Shown piece after piece: positions 43,724 through 52,643 of a stretch of DNA of 64,000 nucleotides. Position numbers and translations under genes: made by a program. The first letter of the stretch is position 1; each line of letters starts with the position of its first letter. Below the pieces are notes generated by a model that worked only from the letters and a program-made list of their open reading frames with translations, ran no database searches and was not told the origin of the DNA. Origin of the DNA: Gemmobacter megaterium (lineage in GTDB: Bacteria; Pseudomonadota; Alphaproteobacteria; Rhodobacterales; Rhodobacteraceae); assembly GCF_900156815.1 (NCBI RefSeq), contig NZ_FTOT01000002.1, forward strand, positions 434,001-498,000, in the 5' to 3' direction.

Positions 43724-44241
43724 TCATGCGCGATGCGGTGGCAGCGGATGCTGCTGCCATCGCCAGCTTTCACACCCGGATCTGGCAACAGACCTACCGT
43801 GATCTTGCCCCGCCCGAAGCGATCGCCCGGCTGGATGTCGGGCACCGTCTGCGCCAGTGGGAACGGGTGTTGCGCGATCCGCCGACGCAGGCGGCAATCT
43901 TGGCCGAAACCTGCGGGGCGATTGCGGGGCTGGTCAGCTTTGGCGCCACGGATACGCCTGTCTATGACGGGCGGGCCGAATTGTCGCATCTGTATGTCGC
44001 CCCGGACCATCGCGGACGCGGGCTTGGCAGGCAGCTACTGGCGATGGCCCACGGGCGGCTGATGGCGGCGGGATTTCCCGGCATGGGGCTGGCGGTGGTG
44101 CGGGGCAACCATGCTGCACGGGCGTTCTATGCCGCCCTTGGCGGGATAGAGGCGGCAGCCTTTGCCGACCCCGGCCCCTTGTGGAAATCCGACAACCTGT
44201 TGGTGGTGTGGGGCGCTACACCGCCCGGTCCATCACAGTAG
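43720..44241 (+). CDS. GNAT-family N-acetyltransferase
   Basis: A 173-residue acetyltransferase. LYVAPDHRGRGLGRQLL (near 91-107) is the acetyl-CoA loop and NHAARAFYAALGG the C-terminal helix-strand. It starts at GTG 43720 overlapping the aldolase stop (GTGA); ATG 43726 is an alternative. It is coupled to the Hpa-type genes but has no obvious part in that pathway. Its 3' end overlaps the next, convergent GNAT gene by 26 bp. Confidence 0.82.
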   Translation: MIMRDAVAADAAAIASFHTRIWQQTYRDLAPPEAIARLDVGHRLRQWERVLRDPPTQAAILAETCGAIAGLVSFGATDTPVYDGRAELSHLYVAPDHRGRGLGRQLLAMAHGRLMAAGFPGMGLAVVRGNHAARAFYAALGGIEAAAFADPGPLWKSDNLLVVWGATPPGPSQ

Positions 44242-44806
44242 AACCGCTGATCCCGAACACCGGCGCCAGCAGGCGCAGGCGCTGATGACCAACCGCGCCG
44301 AACCCCAGGCGTTCATACAGCGCACGGGCGCGCGGGTTCTGATCCGCGACATCCAGCCGCAAACGGGCATAGCCGCGCGCGCGTGCCTCGGCGGCCAACG
44401 CCTCGATCAGCGCCGTGCCTATCCCGTGGCCACGCCATCCGCTGTCCACCGCCAGGCCGTCTATCAGAAAGCGGTCGTTGTCCTCGTCTGCGGACAGCCG
44501 GTTCAGCAGGGCAAACCTCCAGGCTGCACCCATTGGCCCATAAACCGCCGTCAGATGCGGACGGGTCAGCGACATGAACCCGCCGCGCGCGCTGCGAAAT
44601 CCGGCGACGCCGACCACATCGGGGCGGTCGCGGGCCACAGCGACAATGGCGTGATCCGCGCGTATGGTGCGATCCAGCAGGGTCAGCGCCCGCGTTTCAG
44701 GCCCCAGCAAGCGGCCGAGCTTGCCACCGAAGGCCGACCAGTACAGCCGGGCCGCCTGGGCGACGGCCTCGGACGGCAGACCGTCCAGGCGCCGGATCAT
44801 GCACAT
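44216..44806 (-). CDS. GNAT-family N-acetyltransferase
   Basis: A 196-residue acetyltransferase with acetyl-CoA loop SGWRGHGIGTALIEALA and end strand NPRARALYERLGFG. A preceding segment (GVAGFRSARGGFMSL) is typical of a subgroup of single-domain GNAT enzymes. Starts at 44839, 44806 and 44800 are all in frame; I prefer 44806 because family similarity begins at IRRLDGLPSEAV. It converges on the previous GNAT gene. Confidence 0.8.
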   Translation of the reverse strand: MCMIRRLDGLPSEAVAQAARLYWSAFGGKLGRLLGPETRALTLLDRTIRADHAIVAVARDRPDVVGVAGFRSARGGFMSLTRPHLTAVYGPMGAAWRFALLNRLSADEDNDRFLIDGLAVDSGWRGHGIGTALIEALAAEARARGYARLRLDVADQNPRARALYERLGFGAVGHQRLRLLAPVFGISGSTVMDRAV

Positions 44807-44902
44807 GCGACCTGACAAAATTCCCTGACCCCATGCCATTGCCCTTAGCCGCAGGATTGCCTAATCCGGTCAGGCAGGTCCATCCCCGATGAAAGCGCGC
44901 GC

Positions 44903-45619
44903 ATGTCTGCCCCCTATCCCGAGAACCGCCGCATGGCGATGCTGCGCGGCATGTTGGCCAGCGCGCCCTTTCTGCTTGTCATCGTGCCTTTCGCGCTGCT
45001 GTTCGGTGTGGTGGCGACCGAGGCCGGGCTGAACATCGCCGAAGTCCTTGGCTTTTCCCTGGCGGTCTTTGCCGGGGCCGCCCAGTTCACCGCCTTGCAA
45101 CTGATGCAGGAACAGGCGCCGACGCTGGTGGTGTTGGCGACCTCTCTGGCGGTGAACCTGCGGATGGGGATGTATTCGGCGGCCCTGACGCCATCGCTGG
45201 GCAAACTGTCCTTGGGCAAGCGCGCGGCAGTGGCGTTCTTTCTGGTGGACCAATCCTATGCCGCCTCGATGGTGGAATTCGAGAAGCGCCCCGAAATGAC
45301 CACGGGCGAGCGGCTGGCCTTTTTCGCCGGCACCGTCCTGCCGGTCGCCCCCGCGTGGTACATCGCCACCTGGATCGGGGCGGTGGTCGGCGCACAGATT
45401 CCGCCAGAGTTCGCGCTGGATTTCGCGATGCCGATCACCTTCATTGCGATGACCGCCCCGATGCTGCGGACAGCCGCCCATATTGCTGCGGCTTTGGTGT
45501 CGGTCGTGGGCACGCTGGCGCTGGCCTGGATGCCGTTTTCGTCGGGTGTTCTGGTGGCTGCGCTGCTGGCGATGACAACCGGCGCAATGGTGGAGTTGTG
45601 GCGGGAGAAACGCACATGA
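44903..45619 (+). CDS. azlC: AzlC-family branched-chain amino acid exporter subunit
   Basis: A 238-residue inner-membrane protein with the AzlC/YgaZ pattern: PFALLFGVVATEAG near 29-42, FAGAAQFTALQLM, then NLRMGMYSAAL and FFLVDQSYA. With AzlD it forms the small two-part exporter of branched-chain amino acids. Coupled to azlD by ATGA. Confidence 0.92.
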   Translation: MSAPYPENRRMAMLRGMLASAPFLLVIVPFALLFGVVATEAGLNIAEVLGFSLAVFAGAAQFTALQLMQEQAPTLVVLATSLAVNLRMGMYSAALTPSLGKLSLGKRAAVAFFLVDQSYAASMVEFEKRPEMTTGERLAFFAGTVLPVAPAWYIATWIGAVVGAQIPPEFALDFAMPITFIAMTAPMLRTAAHIAAALVSVVGTLALAWMPFSSGVLVAALLAMTTGAMVELWREKRT

Positions 45620-45948
45620 CCGGATATAGCGGCCTGCAAATCTGGCTGATCATCGTGGCGCTGGGGCTGGGCACCTTTCTGATCCGCTTTTCGTTTCTGG
45701 GGCTGGTCGGCGACCGCGAGTTGCCGCCCTTTGTCCTGCGGCTGCTGCGCTATACTGCCGTTGCGGTGATTCCGGGGCTGGTCGCGCCGCTGGTGGCATG
45801 GCCTGCTGCGACGGGCGGCCAGCCGGACGCTGCGCGCCTGTTGGCGGCCGCCGTCGCCTTGGGGCTGGGCGTGGCGTTCCGCAATGTCCTGCTGGCGATC
45901 TTTGGCGGCGCCGCGACGCTGTTCACCGTGCAGGCGCTGCTGGGATAG
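45616..45948 (+). CDS. azlD: AzlD-family small exporter subunit
   Basis: A 110-residue membrane protein with three to four helices and the family motif GTFLIRFSFLGLVG near 18-31, RYTAVAVIPGLVAP, and a C-terminal RNVLLAIFGGAATL. Start ATG 45616 overlaps the azlC stop. Partner of AzlC. Confidence 0.92.
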   Translation: MTGYSGLQIWLIIVALGLGTFLIRFSFLGLVGDRELPPFVLRLLRYTAVAVIPGLVAPLVAWPAATGGQPDAARLLAAAVALGLGVAFRNVLLAIFGGAATLFTVQALLG

Positions 45949-45966
45949 GGGGGCGCTGCCCCGGCA

Positions 45967-46605
45967 TCAGGCGCCGGGACGAATGCCTGTCGCCGCGACG
46001 ATGACCGGCGACATCTTCGGCACGCGGTTGGGATCGGCCTCGTCCGGGGAGCCGAATTCCACCGTGGTCTGCACGCCCGGCATATCGGCGACGGATTCCA
46101 TCAGGCGGCGGGGGAACATCGTGCTTGTAACATTCCCGAACCCCGGCAACTGACGCAAGATCCCCGATGTGGCAGAGGCGCAGAATGCATCGGGGACCGG
46201 CCCGTTGGATTTGGCCAGTTGCAGCGCCAGTTCGGCAGCTTCGCCGGAAACGGGTATCCGCTGGATCACGGCGTGATAGGGGCCATGGGATTGAAAGGCG
46301 AAATAGCTGGCCTGCATCTGCGGGGTAAAGCCATAGCGCACATCGTTGCGTTCCGGTGCGTATCTGCTGTCCCAGTTTCCGGCAGGATCGAACAGCACCC
46401 GTTCGGAGGCGTTGATCACAAGCGCGCTGTGCGCGCCTTCGCCGGATCTGTCGTTGATCGAGGTGATCAACATCAGTTCAGGCTGACCACCCGGCGCATA
46501 GCGCGCGGCCTGCACAGCCTCGTCCGGGGCCCATACACGCTCACCAGCGCATCCCGAAAGCGCAACCGCAATGGCGATTGCGGCGATACCCTGCTTCACT
46601 GGCAC
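45967..46605 (-). CDS. Putative lipoprotein, conserved in rhodobacteria
   Basis: A 212-residue exported protein with lipobox LSGC (C19) after a short hydrophobic signal. The mature chain includes TSINDRSGEGAHSALVINASERVLFDPAGNWD and later FCASATSGILRQLPGF, a pattern resembling proteins that hold a Cys/His pair in an NlpC-like fold, but I cannot confirm catalysis. It starts 2 bp after the stop of the cytochrome oxidase subunit IV gene. Confidence 0.72.
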   Translation of the reverse strand: MPVKQGIAAIAIAVALSGCAGERVWAPDEAVQAARYAPGGQPELMLITSINDRSGEGAHSALVINASERVLFDPAGNWDSRYAPERNDVRYGFTPQMQASYFAFQSHGPYHAVIQRIPVSGEAAELALQLAKSNGPVPDAFCASATSGILRQLPGFGNVTSTMFPRRLMESVADMPGVQTTVEFGSPDEADPNRVPKMSPVIVAATGIRPGA

Positions 46606-46607
46606 GG

Positions 46608-46742
46608 TCAGGCGTTCACAAGAGCCATGAAGACCAACAGGACAATCACCAGCGCGACAACCCAGTTGGTAAAGCGGATAAAGCCGGCAAAGGTCTTTTC
46701 CTGTACGCGGATATCCATGCTGCCATGCTTGTGTTCGGCCAT
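46608..46742 (-). CDS. aa3-type cytochrome c oxidase subunit IV
   Basis: A 44-residue membrane protein. It starts MAEHKHGSMDIRVQEKTFAG and ends in one helix (about 21-43, FTNWVVALVIVLLVFMALV). This matches the small subunit IV of rhodobacterial and Paracoccus aa3 oxidase, a single helix packed against the core subunits in the inner membrane. GGGAG stands 8 nt before the ATG. The main oxidase genes are not in this window, so the gene is separate from its complex. Codon use is native. Confidence 0.85.
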   Translation of the reverse strand: MAEHKHGSMDIRVQEKTFAGFIRFTNWVVALVIVLLVFMALVNA

Positions 46743-46843
46743 GCTCTCGGCTCCCTCGTTCGCGTTTTCAAAGTCGGTCTAGCCGATTCATCCGGCGCTG
46801 TCACGGGGCGTTAGCGCGTTCCCCTGACGGTCGAATCTCATCC

Positions 46844-47338
46844 TCACGCGGTGCTTGGGGAGATCGGCGAGGTCTGCGCCTCCTCCAGCCGAAAGCCGAT
46901 GCGGCGCGGCGGCTCGCTGGGCGGGCTTTCCTTGCGCACCGCGCGCAGCATCACGTTCAACTGGCCAACATGCTGGATCAACTGCGTCCGCGCCCCGGTT
47001 TCGTCCTCGCCATAGAATGTCAGGATATCGGGATCGAAAAATCCCAGCCCCTCGATCCGCAAGACACCTGCATCGGATCCGGCAAAACCAAGCGCCACCT
47101 CGTGTTCGCCATCCAGCTGGCTTTCGAAATTGCGCAGATACAACAGAATCCGCTCATAGGCCCAGCGGGCCGGGCTTTTCGTTTCTGGCGGTTCTCGGGT
47201 CATGGCTTCGGGCAGCGGCTCCTGCTCGGCCATCGGCATGGACTCGGTCGCAGACGAGCACCGCGCAAGGCCGCGCATCCAGTCAAGCGCCGAGGCTTCG
47301 TGCACTTCTGCTGCGGTCATGATGTCGTCTGTGGTCAT
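46844..47338 (-). CDS. DUF6173-like protein
   Basis: A 164-residue soluble protein. The conserved part (about 55-150) reads SPARWAYERILLYLRNFESQLD, then HEVALGFAGSDAGVLRIEGLGFFDPDILTFYG, then QLIQHVGQLNVMLRAV, a family of unknown function common in Rhodobacterales. It starts at ATG 47338, overlapping the stop of the MBL hydrolase. Cotranscribed with the MBL and acyl-CoA dehydrogenase genes, which does not reveal its job. Confidence 0.78.
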   Translation of the reverse strand: MTTDDIMTAAEVHEASALDWMRGLARCSSATESMPMAEQEPLPEAMTREPPETKSPARWAYERILLYLRNFESQLDGEHEVALGFAGSDAGVLRIEGLGFFDPDILTFYGEDETGARTQLIQHVGQLNVMLRAVRKESPPSEPPRRIGFRLEEAQTSPISPSTA

Positions 47339-48381
47339 GTCTGTATCCTTTGCCAAAGCCAGGCGTCGTTCTCGCCGCGCCAGCGGCGGACCTCGCCCAG
47401 TTTCAGCAGATGGTTCAGGTGCGCAACCGATTCGACCATCGCCAGACCATAGGCATCCCCCGTGATCTCGCGTCCGAACAAGGGCACAAAGCACTCGCAC
47501 GCGGTATGCGGCCGCGCCAGATGGGCGCGCAGCCGCTCCAGCGCACCATGATGATTGTCCACCATCTGGCGCAGGCGATGCGGCAGCCCCTTGAACGGCA
47601 GCTTGTGCCCTGGCAACACCAGTTGCCGGTCGGTGACATGGGGTTGCAGCCGGGCACAGGCCGCCATCCATTCCGCCAGCGGATCCGCCAGCGGCTCCGA
47701 GGCATGAACCCCGATATTGGCCGAGATGCCCGGCAGGATCTGGTCGCCGCCGATCACCAGGTCGCCGCCCACTTCCCAGAAGGTCGCATGTTCGGGGGCG
47801 TGCCCGTCGCCCATGCGGACAATCCAGTCGCGCCCGCCCATCCGGATTGTATCCCCTTCGACGATACGGCTGTATCCCAGCGGCAGGGGGGCCACGACAT
47901 CGGCAAAGTTGTACGGCTTCTCCGCCGCGCGCTTGGCATAGATCTCGGGCGCCATGCCCGCGCCGCGCCAATAGGCCAGCGTTTCAGGGGTGGGCCGGTC
48001 CTCGACATCCAGCGTCAGCATCCGCGCATAAAGCCAGGCGGTGCGCGTCGTGACCAGTTCTGCACCCTGTTCCTGAAACCAGCCTGCCAGACCGATGTGA
48101 TCGGGATGGTGATGCGTCACCACCACCCTGCGAACCGGACGAAAGGCCAGCGGCCCCGCCAGCAGCATGTCCCACGTCTTGCGGCACCGCCCGAAATCCG
48201 CCCCCGTATCGACGATGGTCCAGCCATCGCCATCATCCAGCGCATAGACATTCACATGGTCCAGCACCCAAGGCAGCGGGATACGCATCCACAGCACGCC
48301 TTCGGCCAGTTCGGTCGCAGTGCCCGGCACTGGCGCATCGGGAAACGGAAAGCGGATCTGAGCCGCCGACAGATCGGTCAC
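47335..48381 (-). CDS. MBL-fold metallo-hydrolase
   Basis: A 348-residue metallo-beta-lactamase-fold enzyme. The metal motif is THHHPDHIG (H90, H92, D94, H95), followed by GHAPEHATFW and VIGGDQILPGIS, with PGHKLPF later. The C-terminal domain (HLNHLLKLGEVRR) is typical of the group that acts on thioesters or lactones, including glyoxalase II relatives. Overlaps both neighbours by ATGA. Given the acyl-CoA dehydrogenase upstream, acyl-CoA thioester hydrolysis is possible. Confidence 0.88.
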   Translation of the reverse strand: MTDLSAAQIRFPFPDAPVPGTATELAEGVLWMRIPLPWVLDHVNVYALDDGDGWTIVDTGADFGRCRKTWDMLLAGPLAFRPVRRVVVTHHHPDHIGLAGWFQEQGAELVTTRTAWLYARMLTLDVEDRPTPETLAYWRGAGMAPEIYAKRAAEKPYNFADVVAPLPLGYSRIVEGDTIRMGGRDWIVRMGDGHAPEHATFWEVGGDLVIGGDQILPGISANIGVHASEPLADPLAEWMAACARLQPHVTDRQLVLPGHKLPFKGLPHRLRQMVDNHHGALERLRAHLARPHTACECFVPLFGREITGDAYGLAMVESVAHLNHLLKLGEVRRWRGENDAWLWQRIQT

Positions 48382-50090
48382 GCTGCAAGATCCTCGGGGC
48401 TCAGGGCATAAAGGGCCGCCGCCCCATCCCGCATTTCCGCCAGCAGCGCGGTATACTGCGGCAACTGGCGGCGGATATAGACCTGTGCCAATGCGGCGCG
48501 CGCGCCCTGCCCGGCGTCGGCAATTGCCGCGCGCAGGTGGAAATGCGCCCCAAGCACCAGCGCAAAGGCGCGCAGATAGGCCACGGATCCGGCCAGCCGG
48601 TCCACCATGTCCTGCGCAACCAGCGCCTCGGTCCCCTCGCGCAGCGATTCGGCGGCATCCCAGACCTCGCCCGCCAGTTCGGGCAGATGCGTGCGGGCGG
48701 CCTCGGCTCCGTCCTGCACCTCTTGCAGCAGGCGGAACGCTGCCTCGCCTCCGTCCATCATCTTGCGGCCCACCAGATCAGCCGCCTGAATGCCGTTGGT
48801 CCCTTCGTAGATCGCCGTCACCCGCACATCGCGCAAATATTGCGCGGCCCCGGTCTCTTCGATGAAGCCCATGCCGCCATGCACCTGAATGCCTGTCTGC
48901 GCGACGGCAATGCCGGTATCCGTGCCATAGGCCTTGGTGATCGGCGTCAGCAAGGCCGCGCGGGCGGACCATTCGGCATCCCCCGTGGCGCGCGCCATGT
49001 CGATTGCCACGGCATTGGCCAGCGCGATGGCGCGGGCGGCGAACAATTCCGCCTTCATCCCCGCCAGCATCCGGCGCACATCGGGATGATCGACAATGGC
49101 GCCGGTCGTGCCGGTGATCGGCTTGCCCTGCTTGCGGTCGATCGCATAGGCCAGCGCATGTTGATAGGCGCCCTCGGCGACCGAAATCCCCTGAATACCA
49201 ACACCCAGCCGGGCATTGTTCATCATGGTGAACATCGCGGCCATACCCTTGTGCGGCTCGCCCACCAGCCAGCCGGTCGCGCGGTCATATTCCATCACCG
49301 CTGTCGGGCTGCCATGCAGGCCCATCTTGTGCTCCAGGCTGACCACACGCAGCGAATTGGGCTGGCCTGGGTTGCCGTTTTCATCGGGAATCAGCTTGGG
49401 CACCAGAAACAGGCTGATCCCGCGGGTGCCCGGCGCACCGTCGGGCAAGCGCGCCAGCACCAGATGGCAGACGTTGCCGCCGAAATCATGATCGCCCCAG
49501 CTGATGAAGATCTTCTGGCCCGACACCGCATAGGTGCCATCGCCATTCGGCTCGGCCTTGCTGCGCAGCGCACCCACGTCAGACCCGGCCGACGGCTCCG
49601 TCAGGTTCATGGTGCCGGTCCATTCGCCCGAAATCAGCCGGGGCAGATACAGTGCCTGCAACTCCGGGCTGGCATGATGTTCCAGCGCCTCGATCTGGCC
49701 TTGCGTCAGCAGCGGATTCAGTTGCAGCCCCAGACAGGCCGCCCCCATCATGTCATTGACACAAGAGGTCAGGGCAATCGGCAAGCCCATCCCACCGTGA
49801 TCCTGCCCCGCCGACAGCGCCACCCAGCCACCTTCGGCGATCTGGCCATAGGCCTCGGCAAAGCCGGGAGTGGTCCGGACGATGCCGTTCTCCAGCCGCG
49901 CGCCCTGCAAATCGGATGGGCGCTGCAACGGGGCCAACACCTCGTCGCACAACTTTCCGGCACCATTCAGGATCGCCTCGACAGTATCCGGTGTCGCCTC
50001 GGAAAAAAGATCGGTCGCGGCGACCTGCGAAAAGCCGACGACATGGTCCAGCAAAAAGCGGTATTCGGTGATCGGGGCACGAAAGGGCAT
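48378..50090 (-). CDS. Acyl-CoA dehydrogenase, DmdC-like
   Basis: A 570-residue flavoprotein dehydrogenase of the long DmdC branch (3-methylmercaptopropionyl-CoA dehydrogenase-like). Visible elements are MNLTEPSAGSDVGALR (substrate and flavin loop), KIFISWGDHD, GIQVHGGMGFIEETGAAQYLRD and the catalytic-base region YEGTNGIQAADLVGRK. The C-terminal extra domain is typical of this branch. Substrate assignment to the DMSP pathway is only by family; DmdB and DmdD genes are not here. Heads a three-gene overlapping operon. Confidence 0.88.
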   Translation of the reverse strand: MPFRAPITEYRFLLDHVVGFSQVAATDLFSEATPDTVEAILNGAGKLCDEVLAPLQRPSDLQGARLENGIVRTTPGFAEAYGQIAEGGWVALSAGQDHGGMGLPIALTSCVNDMMGAACLGLQLNPLLTQGQIEALEHHASPELQALYLPRLISGEWTGTMNLTEPSAGSDVGALRSKAEPNGDGTYAVSGQKIFISWGDHDFGGNVCHLVLARLPDGAPGTRGISLFLVPKLIPDENGNPGQPNSLRVVSLEHKMGLHGSPTAVMEYDRATGWLVGEPHKGMAAMFTMMNNARLGVGIQGISVAEGAYQHALAYAIDRKQGKPITGTTGAIVDHPDVRRMLAGMKAELFAARAIALANAVAIDMARATGDAEWSARAALLTPITKAYGTDTGIAVAQTGIQVHGGMGFIEETGAAQYLRDVRVTAIYEGTNGIQAADLVGRKMMDGGEAAFRLLQEVQDGAEAARTHLPELAGEVWDAAESLREGTEALVAQDMVDRLAGSVAYLRAFALVLGAHFHLRAAIADAGQGARAALAQVYIRRQLPQYTALLAEMRDGAAALYALSPEDLAA

Positions 50091-50201
50091 GGTTCCTCCG
50101 GTTGGCTGGCGCCTTGCAGGCGCGGCCGCTCTGTGGCACGGGACATTTGCGCAAATGTTACCGCCTGCCCGCGCACCCGCAACCGATACGCCGCGTCAGA
50201 T

Positions 50202-51155
50202 ATGATTACCACCCTGCGTTTGTTGCCCGATGCCGATGGCATCGCCCGCTCTGCCGCCATTCTGAAGGATGGCGGGCTGGTCGCGTTCCCGACTGAAACG
50301 GTGTACGGCCTTGGCGGGGCTGCCACCATCGACAGCGCGGTCCAGGGTATCTACGCAGCCAAGCGCCGCCCTGGCCACAACCCGCTGATCGTGCATGTCC
50401 CCGACCTTGTGGCAGCCGAAAAGCTTGCCGTGTTCGATGAACAGTCCCGCAGGCTGGCCCATGCCTTCTGGCCCGGACCGATGACATTGGTTCTGCCACT
50501 GCGCGCAGGTGCCGGACTGTCCCAGCATGTCACCGCGGGCCATAGCAGCGTGGCGCTTCGCATCCCCGCGCATCCTGTGGCGCAGCAACTTCTGCGGGCG
50601 ACCGGACTGCCCCTTGCCGCCCCATCCGCCAATCCCTCTGGCAGGATCAGCCCCACCACGGCCCGCCATGTGCTTGACGGCCTCTCGGGCCGCATCGCGG
50701 CGGTGCTGGACGGCGGGCCATGTACGGTCGGGGTCGAATCGACGATCATTGCGCCCGGCACCCCGGCCCGACTGCTGCGCCCCGGCGGTATCCCCATCGA
50801 GGCGCTGGAACTGGTGCTGGGTCACACACCCAGCCGCACCGCAGATGCCGCGCGCCCCCTGGCACCCGGACAGCTCGCCTCGCATTACGCGCCCGATGCG
50901 GCGCTGCGGCTGAACGTCACCACCCCGAACGCGGGCGAGATCTGGATCGGGTTTGGCCCATGCCCTGGCGCCGCGCTCTCGCTCTCGGCTTCGGGCGACG
51001 TGACCGAGGCGGCGACATGCCTGTTCGACATCCTGCGCCAGGCCGACGCACTGGCCGGTCCTGCGGGCCACATTGCCGTTGCGCCGGTGCCCTTGACCGG
51101 CCTCGGCCTCGCCATCAATGACCGCCTGATCCGGGCTGCGGCACCGCGCGGCTGA
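50202..51155 (+). CDS. tsaC: Threonylcarbamoyl-AMP synthase, Sua5 form
   Basis: A 317-residue enzyme making threonylcarbamoyl-AMP for t6A37 of tRNA. The YrdC domain shows PTETVYGLGG near 28-37, KRRPGHNPLIVHV, and SANPSGRISPTTA. The extra C-terminal Sua5 domain starts after the linker APGQLASHYAPDAALRL. The true start is ATG 50202; a long in-frame extension upstream runs antisense through the dehydrogenase gene and is noise. Confidence 0.92.
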   Translation: MITTLRLLPDADGIARSAAILKDGGLVAFPTETVYGLGGAATIDSAVQGIYAAKRRPGHNPLIVHVPDLVAAEKLAVFDEQSRRLAHAFWPGPMTLVLPLRAGAGLSQHVTAGHSSVALRIPAHPVAQQLLRATGLPLAAPSANPSGRISPTTARHVLDGLSGRIAAVLDGGPCTVGVESTIIAPGTPARLLRPGGIPIEALELVLGHTPSRTADAARPLAPGQLASHYAPDAALRLNVTTPNAGEIWIGFGPCPGAALSLSASGDVTEAATCLFDILRQADALAGPAGHIAVAPVPLTGLGLAINDRLIRAAAPRG

Positions 51156-51246
51156 AGTCTCGCTGGTCCAGATACTCTGGGGGGCAGCGCCCGCTCGCAT
51201 TGCGCAACCGCCCCGGAATAGCAAAATCAGCGCAAAGGCCGGAGGA

Positions 51247-51897
51247 TCAGCCCAGACCGGCGATGATGGCGCGCAGCGTTTCGAGCCCTTCGCCCTTCTC
51301 GGACGAGGTGACGATGATCTCTGGATAGGCTGCGGGATGTTTCGAAAGTGCCGCCTGAACCTGCGCGATGGTTGCCTGCCGGGTTGCCAGGTTCACCTTG
51401 TCTGCCTTCGTCAGGACCACCTGGAAGGTGACGGCGGACTTGTCCAGCAGCGTCAGGATCTCCTGATCGACCGATTTGATCCCATGCCGCATGTCAACCA
51501 GCACGAACACCCGACGCAAAGTCGCGCGCCCGGCCAGATACTGCTTGAGCAGCGCCTGCCATTTGGCGACCACCGCCACCGGCGCCTCTGCATAGCCATA
51601 GCCCGGAAGGTCGACCATGTAGAACGACTCGCCTAGCGCGAAATAGTTGATCTCTTGCGTGCGCCCCGGCGTATTCGAGGCGCGCGCCAGGTTCTTGCGC
51701 CCGGTCAGACCGTTGATCAGGCTTGACTTTCCCACGTTGGAACGGCCGGCAAAGCAGAACTCCACACGATCCGCAGGTGGCAGGCCCGGCATGGCCACCA
51801 CGCCTTTGACGAAATCGACCGGCCCTGCAAACAGCAGGCGCCCCTTTTCGCGGGCGAATTCCTCGGGCTCGGCAGCCAGCGGAAAGGTCAGCTGCAT
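51247..51897 (-). CDS. yihA: Ribosome-biogenesis GTPase YihA/YsxC (EngB)
   Basis: A 216-residue small GTPase needed for large-subunit assembly and division. G1 is GRSNVGKSS (51-59), G2 TPGRTQ (76-81), G3 DLPGYGYA, G4 LTKADK and G5 VTSSEKGEG. Starts at ATG 51897 inside the 3' end of the MOSC gene (10-bp overlap). Third gene of the yidC-MOSC-yihA operon. Confidence 0.94.
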   Translation of the reverse strand: MQLTFPLAAEPEEFAREKGRLLFAGPVDFVKGVVAMPGLPPADRVEFCFAGRSNVGKSSLINGLTGRKNLARASNTPGRTQEINYFALGESFYMVDLPGYGYAEAPVAVVAKWQALLKQYLAGRATLRRVFVLVDMRHGIKSVDQEILTLLDKSAVTFQVVLTKADKVNLATRQATIAQVQAALSKHPAAYPEIIVTSSEKGEGLETLRAIIAGLG

Positions 51898-52643
51898 ATC
51901 CGCACCTCGTCCCCGACGGCGACAGCGCCGTTCGTGATCACCTCGGCATAGAGGCCGAACTCCTGCTCGGACCAGAGCGTGTCGAGCGCGCGCAGCGTAT
52001 CCCCGTCGACCTTTCCTGTCGCGGGGTTCACCGTTGTGGCCTTGCAACGGGTGATCCGTTCCCGGATACGCAAACGCACCGGGCCGACGTCCAGATCGGC
52101 CCCGACCAGATCCGTCTCCTGCCAGGGCGCCCAGCCCCTGACCCAAAGATTGCCGCGAAAGCGGTGCGGCGACAGCTCGATGCCCATATGCGCACTCAGC
52201 ACCTCCAGCCGGTCCAGCGACAGGATGGAGACCGATGGCCAGTCGCTGTCCGTCAGGGGTTGGCGGGCGGTGACGATCTGCGCGGGCTGCGCGCGATCGG
52301 GCGGGTTCAGAGCCCGCAACCACGCGACTGCCCCGGCCATTTCCGCCTCGTCGCCCAACCGGAACACACAGGTGCCCCGTTCGGGATGGCTCAGGGTCAG
52401 GCGGCCCGTCGCCTCGTCCAGACGGCTTTCCAGCGCCATCAGTTCCGGGGCCTTGGCGCCGCGGGCAAAATTGGCGCAGCGGCTCCAGCCGCCTGCGGGA
52501 TCAAGACGCGCCGCCTCGTGCGCCACGGCCCAGACACGGTCCCATGGCATGGCCTGCCCGGCGGAAAGGCAAACGGACGCGAGTTCCTCGCGTCCGTGGC
52601 CCTTCAACGGATGCCGGCAGATCAGGGCCAGCCGGGCCGTCAT
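51888..52643 (-). CDS. MOSC-domain protein
   Basis: A 251-residue protein with an N-terminal MOSC beta-barrel half (LALICRHPLKGHGREELASVCL) and a C-terminal MOSC domain. The conserved cysteine lies in RERITRCKATTVNPATG, where sulfide from the molybdenum cofactor sulfurase is usually carried. Placement between yidC and yihA is common in rhodobacteria. The sulfur acceptor is unknown. Overlaps yidC by ATGA upstream. Confidence 0.88.
   Translation of the reverse strand: MTARLALICRHPLKGHGREELASVCLSAGQAMPWDRVWAVAHEAARLDPAGGWSRCANFARGAKAPELMALESRLDEATGRLTLSHPERGTCVFRLGDEAEMAGAVAWLRALNPPDRAQPAQIVTARQPLTDSDWPSVSILSLDRLEVLSAHMGIELSPHRFRGNLWVRGWAPWQETDLVGADLDVGPVRLRIRERITRCKATTVNPATGKVDGDTLRALDTLWSEQEFGLYAEVITNGAVAVGDEVRICS

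Noticed and set aside
48537-51155. 872-codon plus-strand frame
   Set aside because: Only the last 317 codons (from 50202) are a real gene, tsaC. The front part is antisense to the acyl-CoA dehydrogenase.
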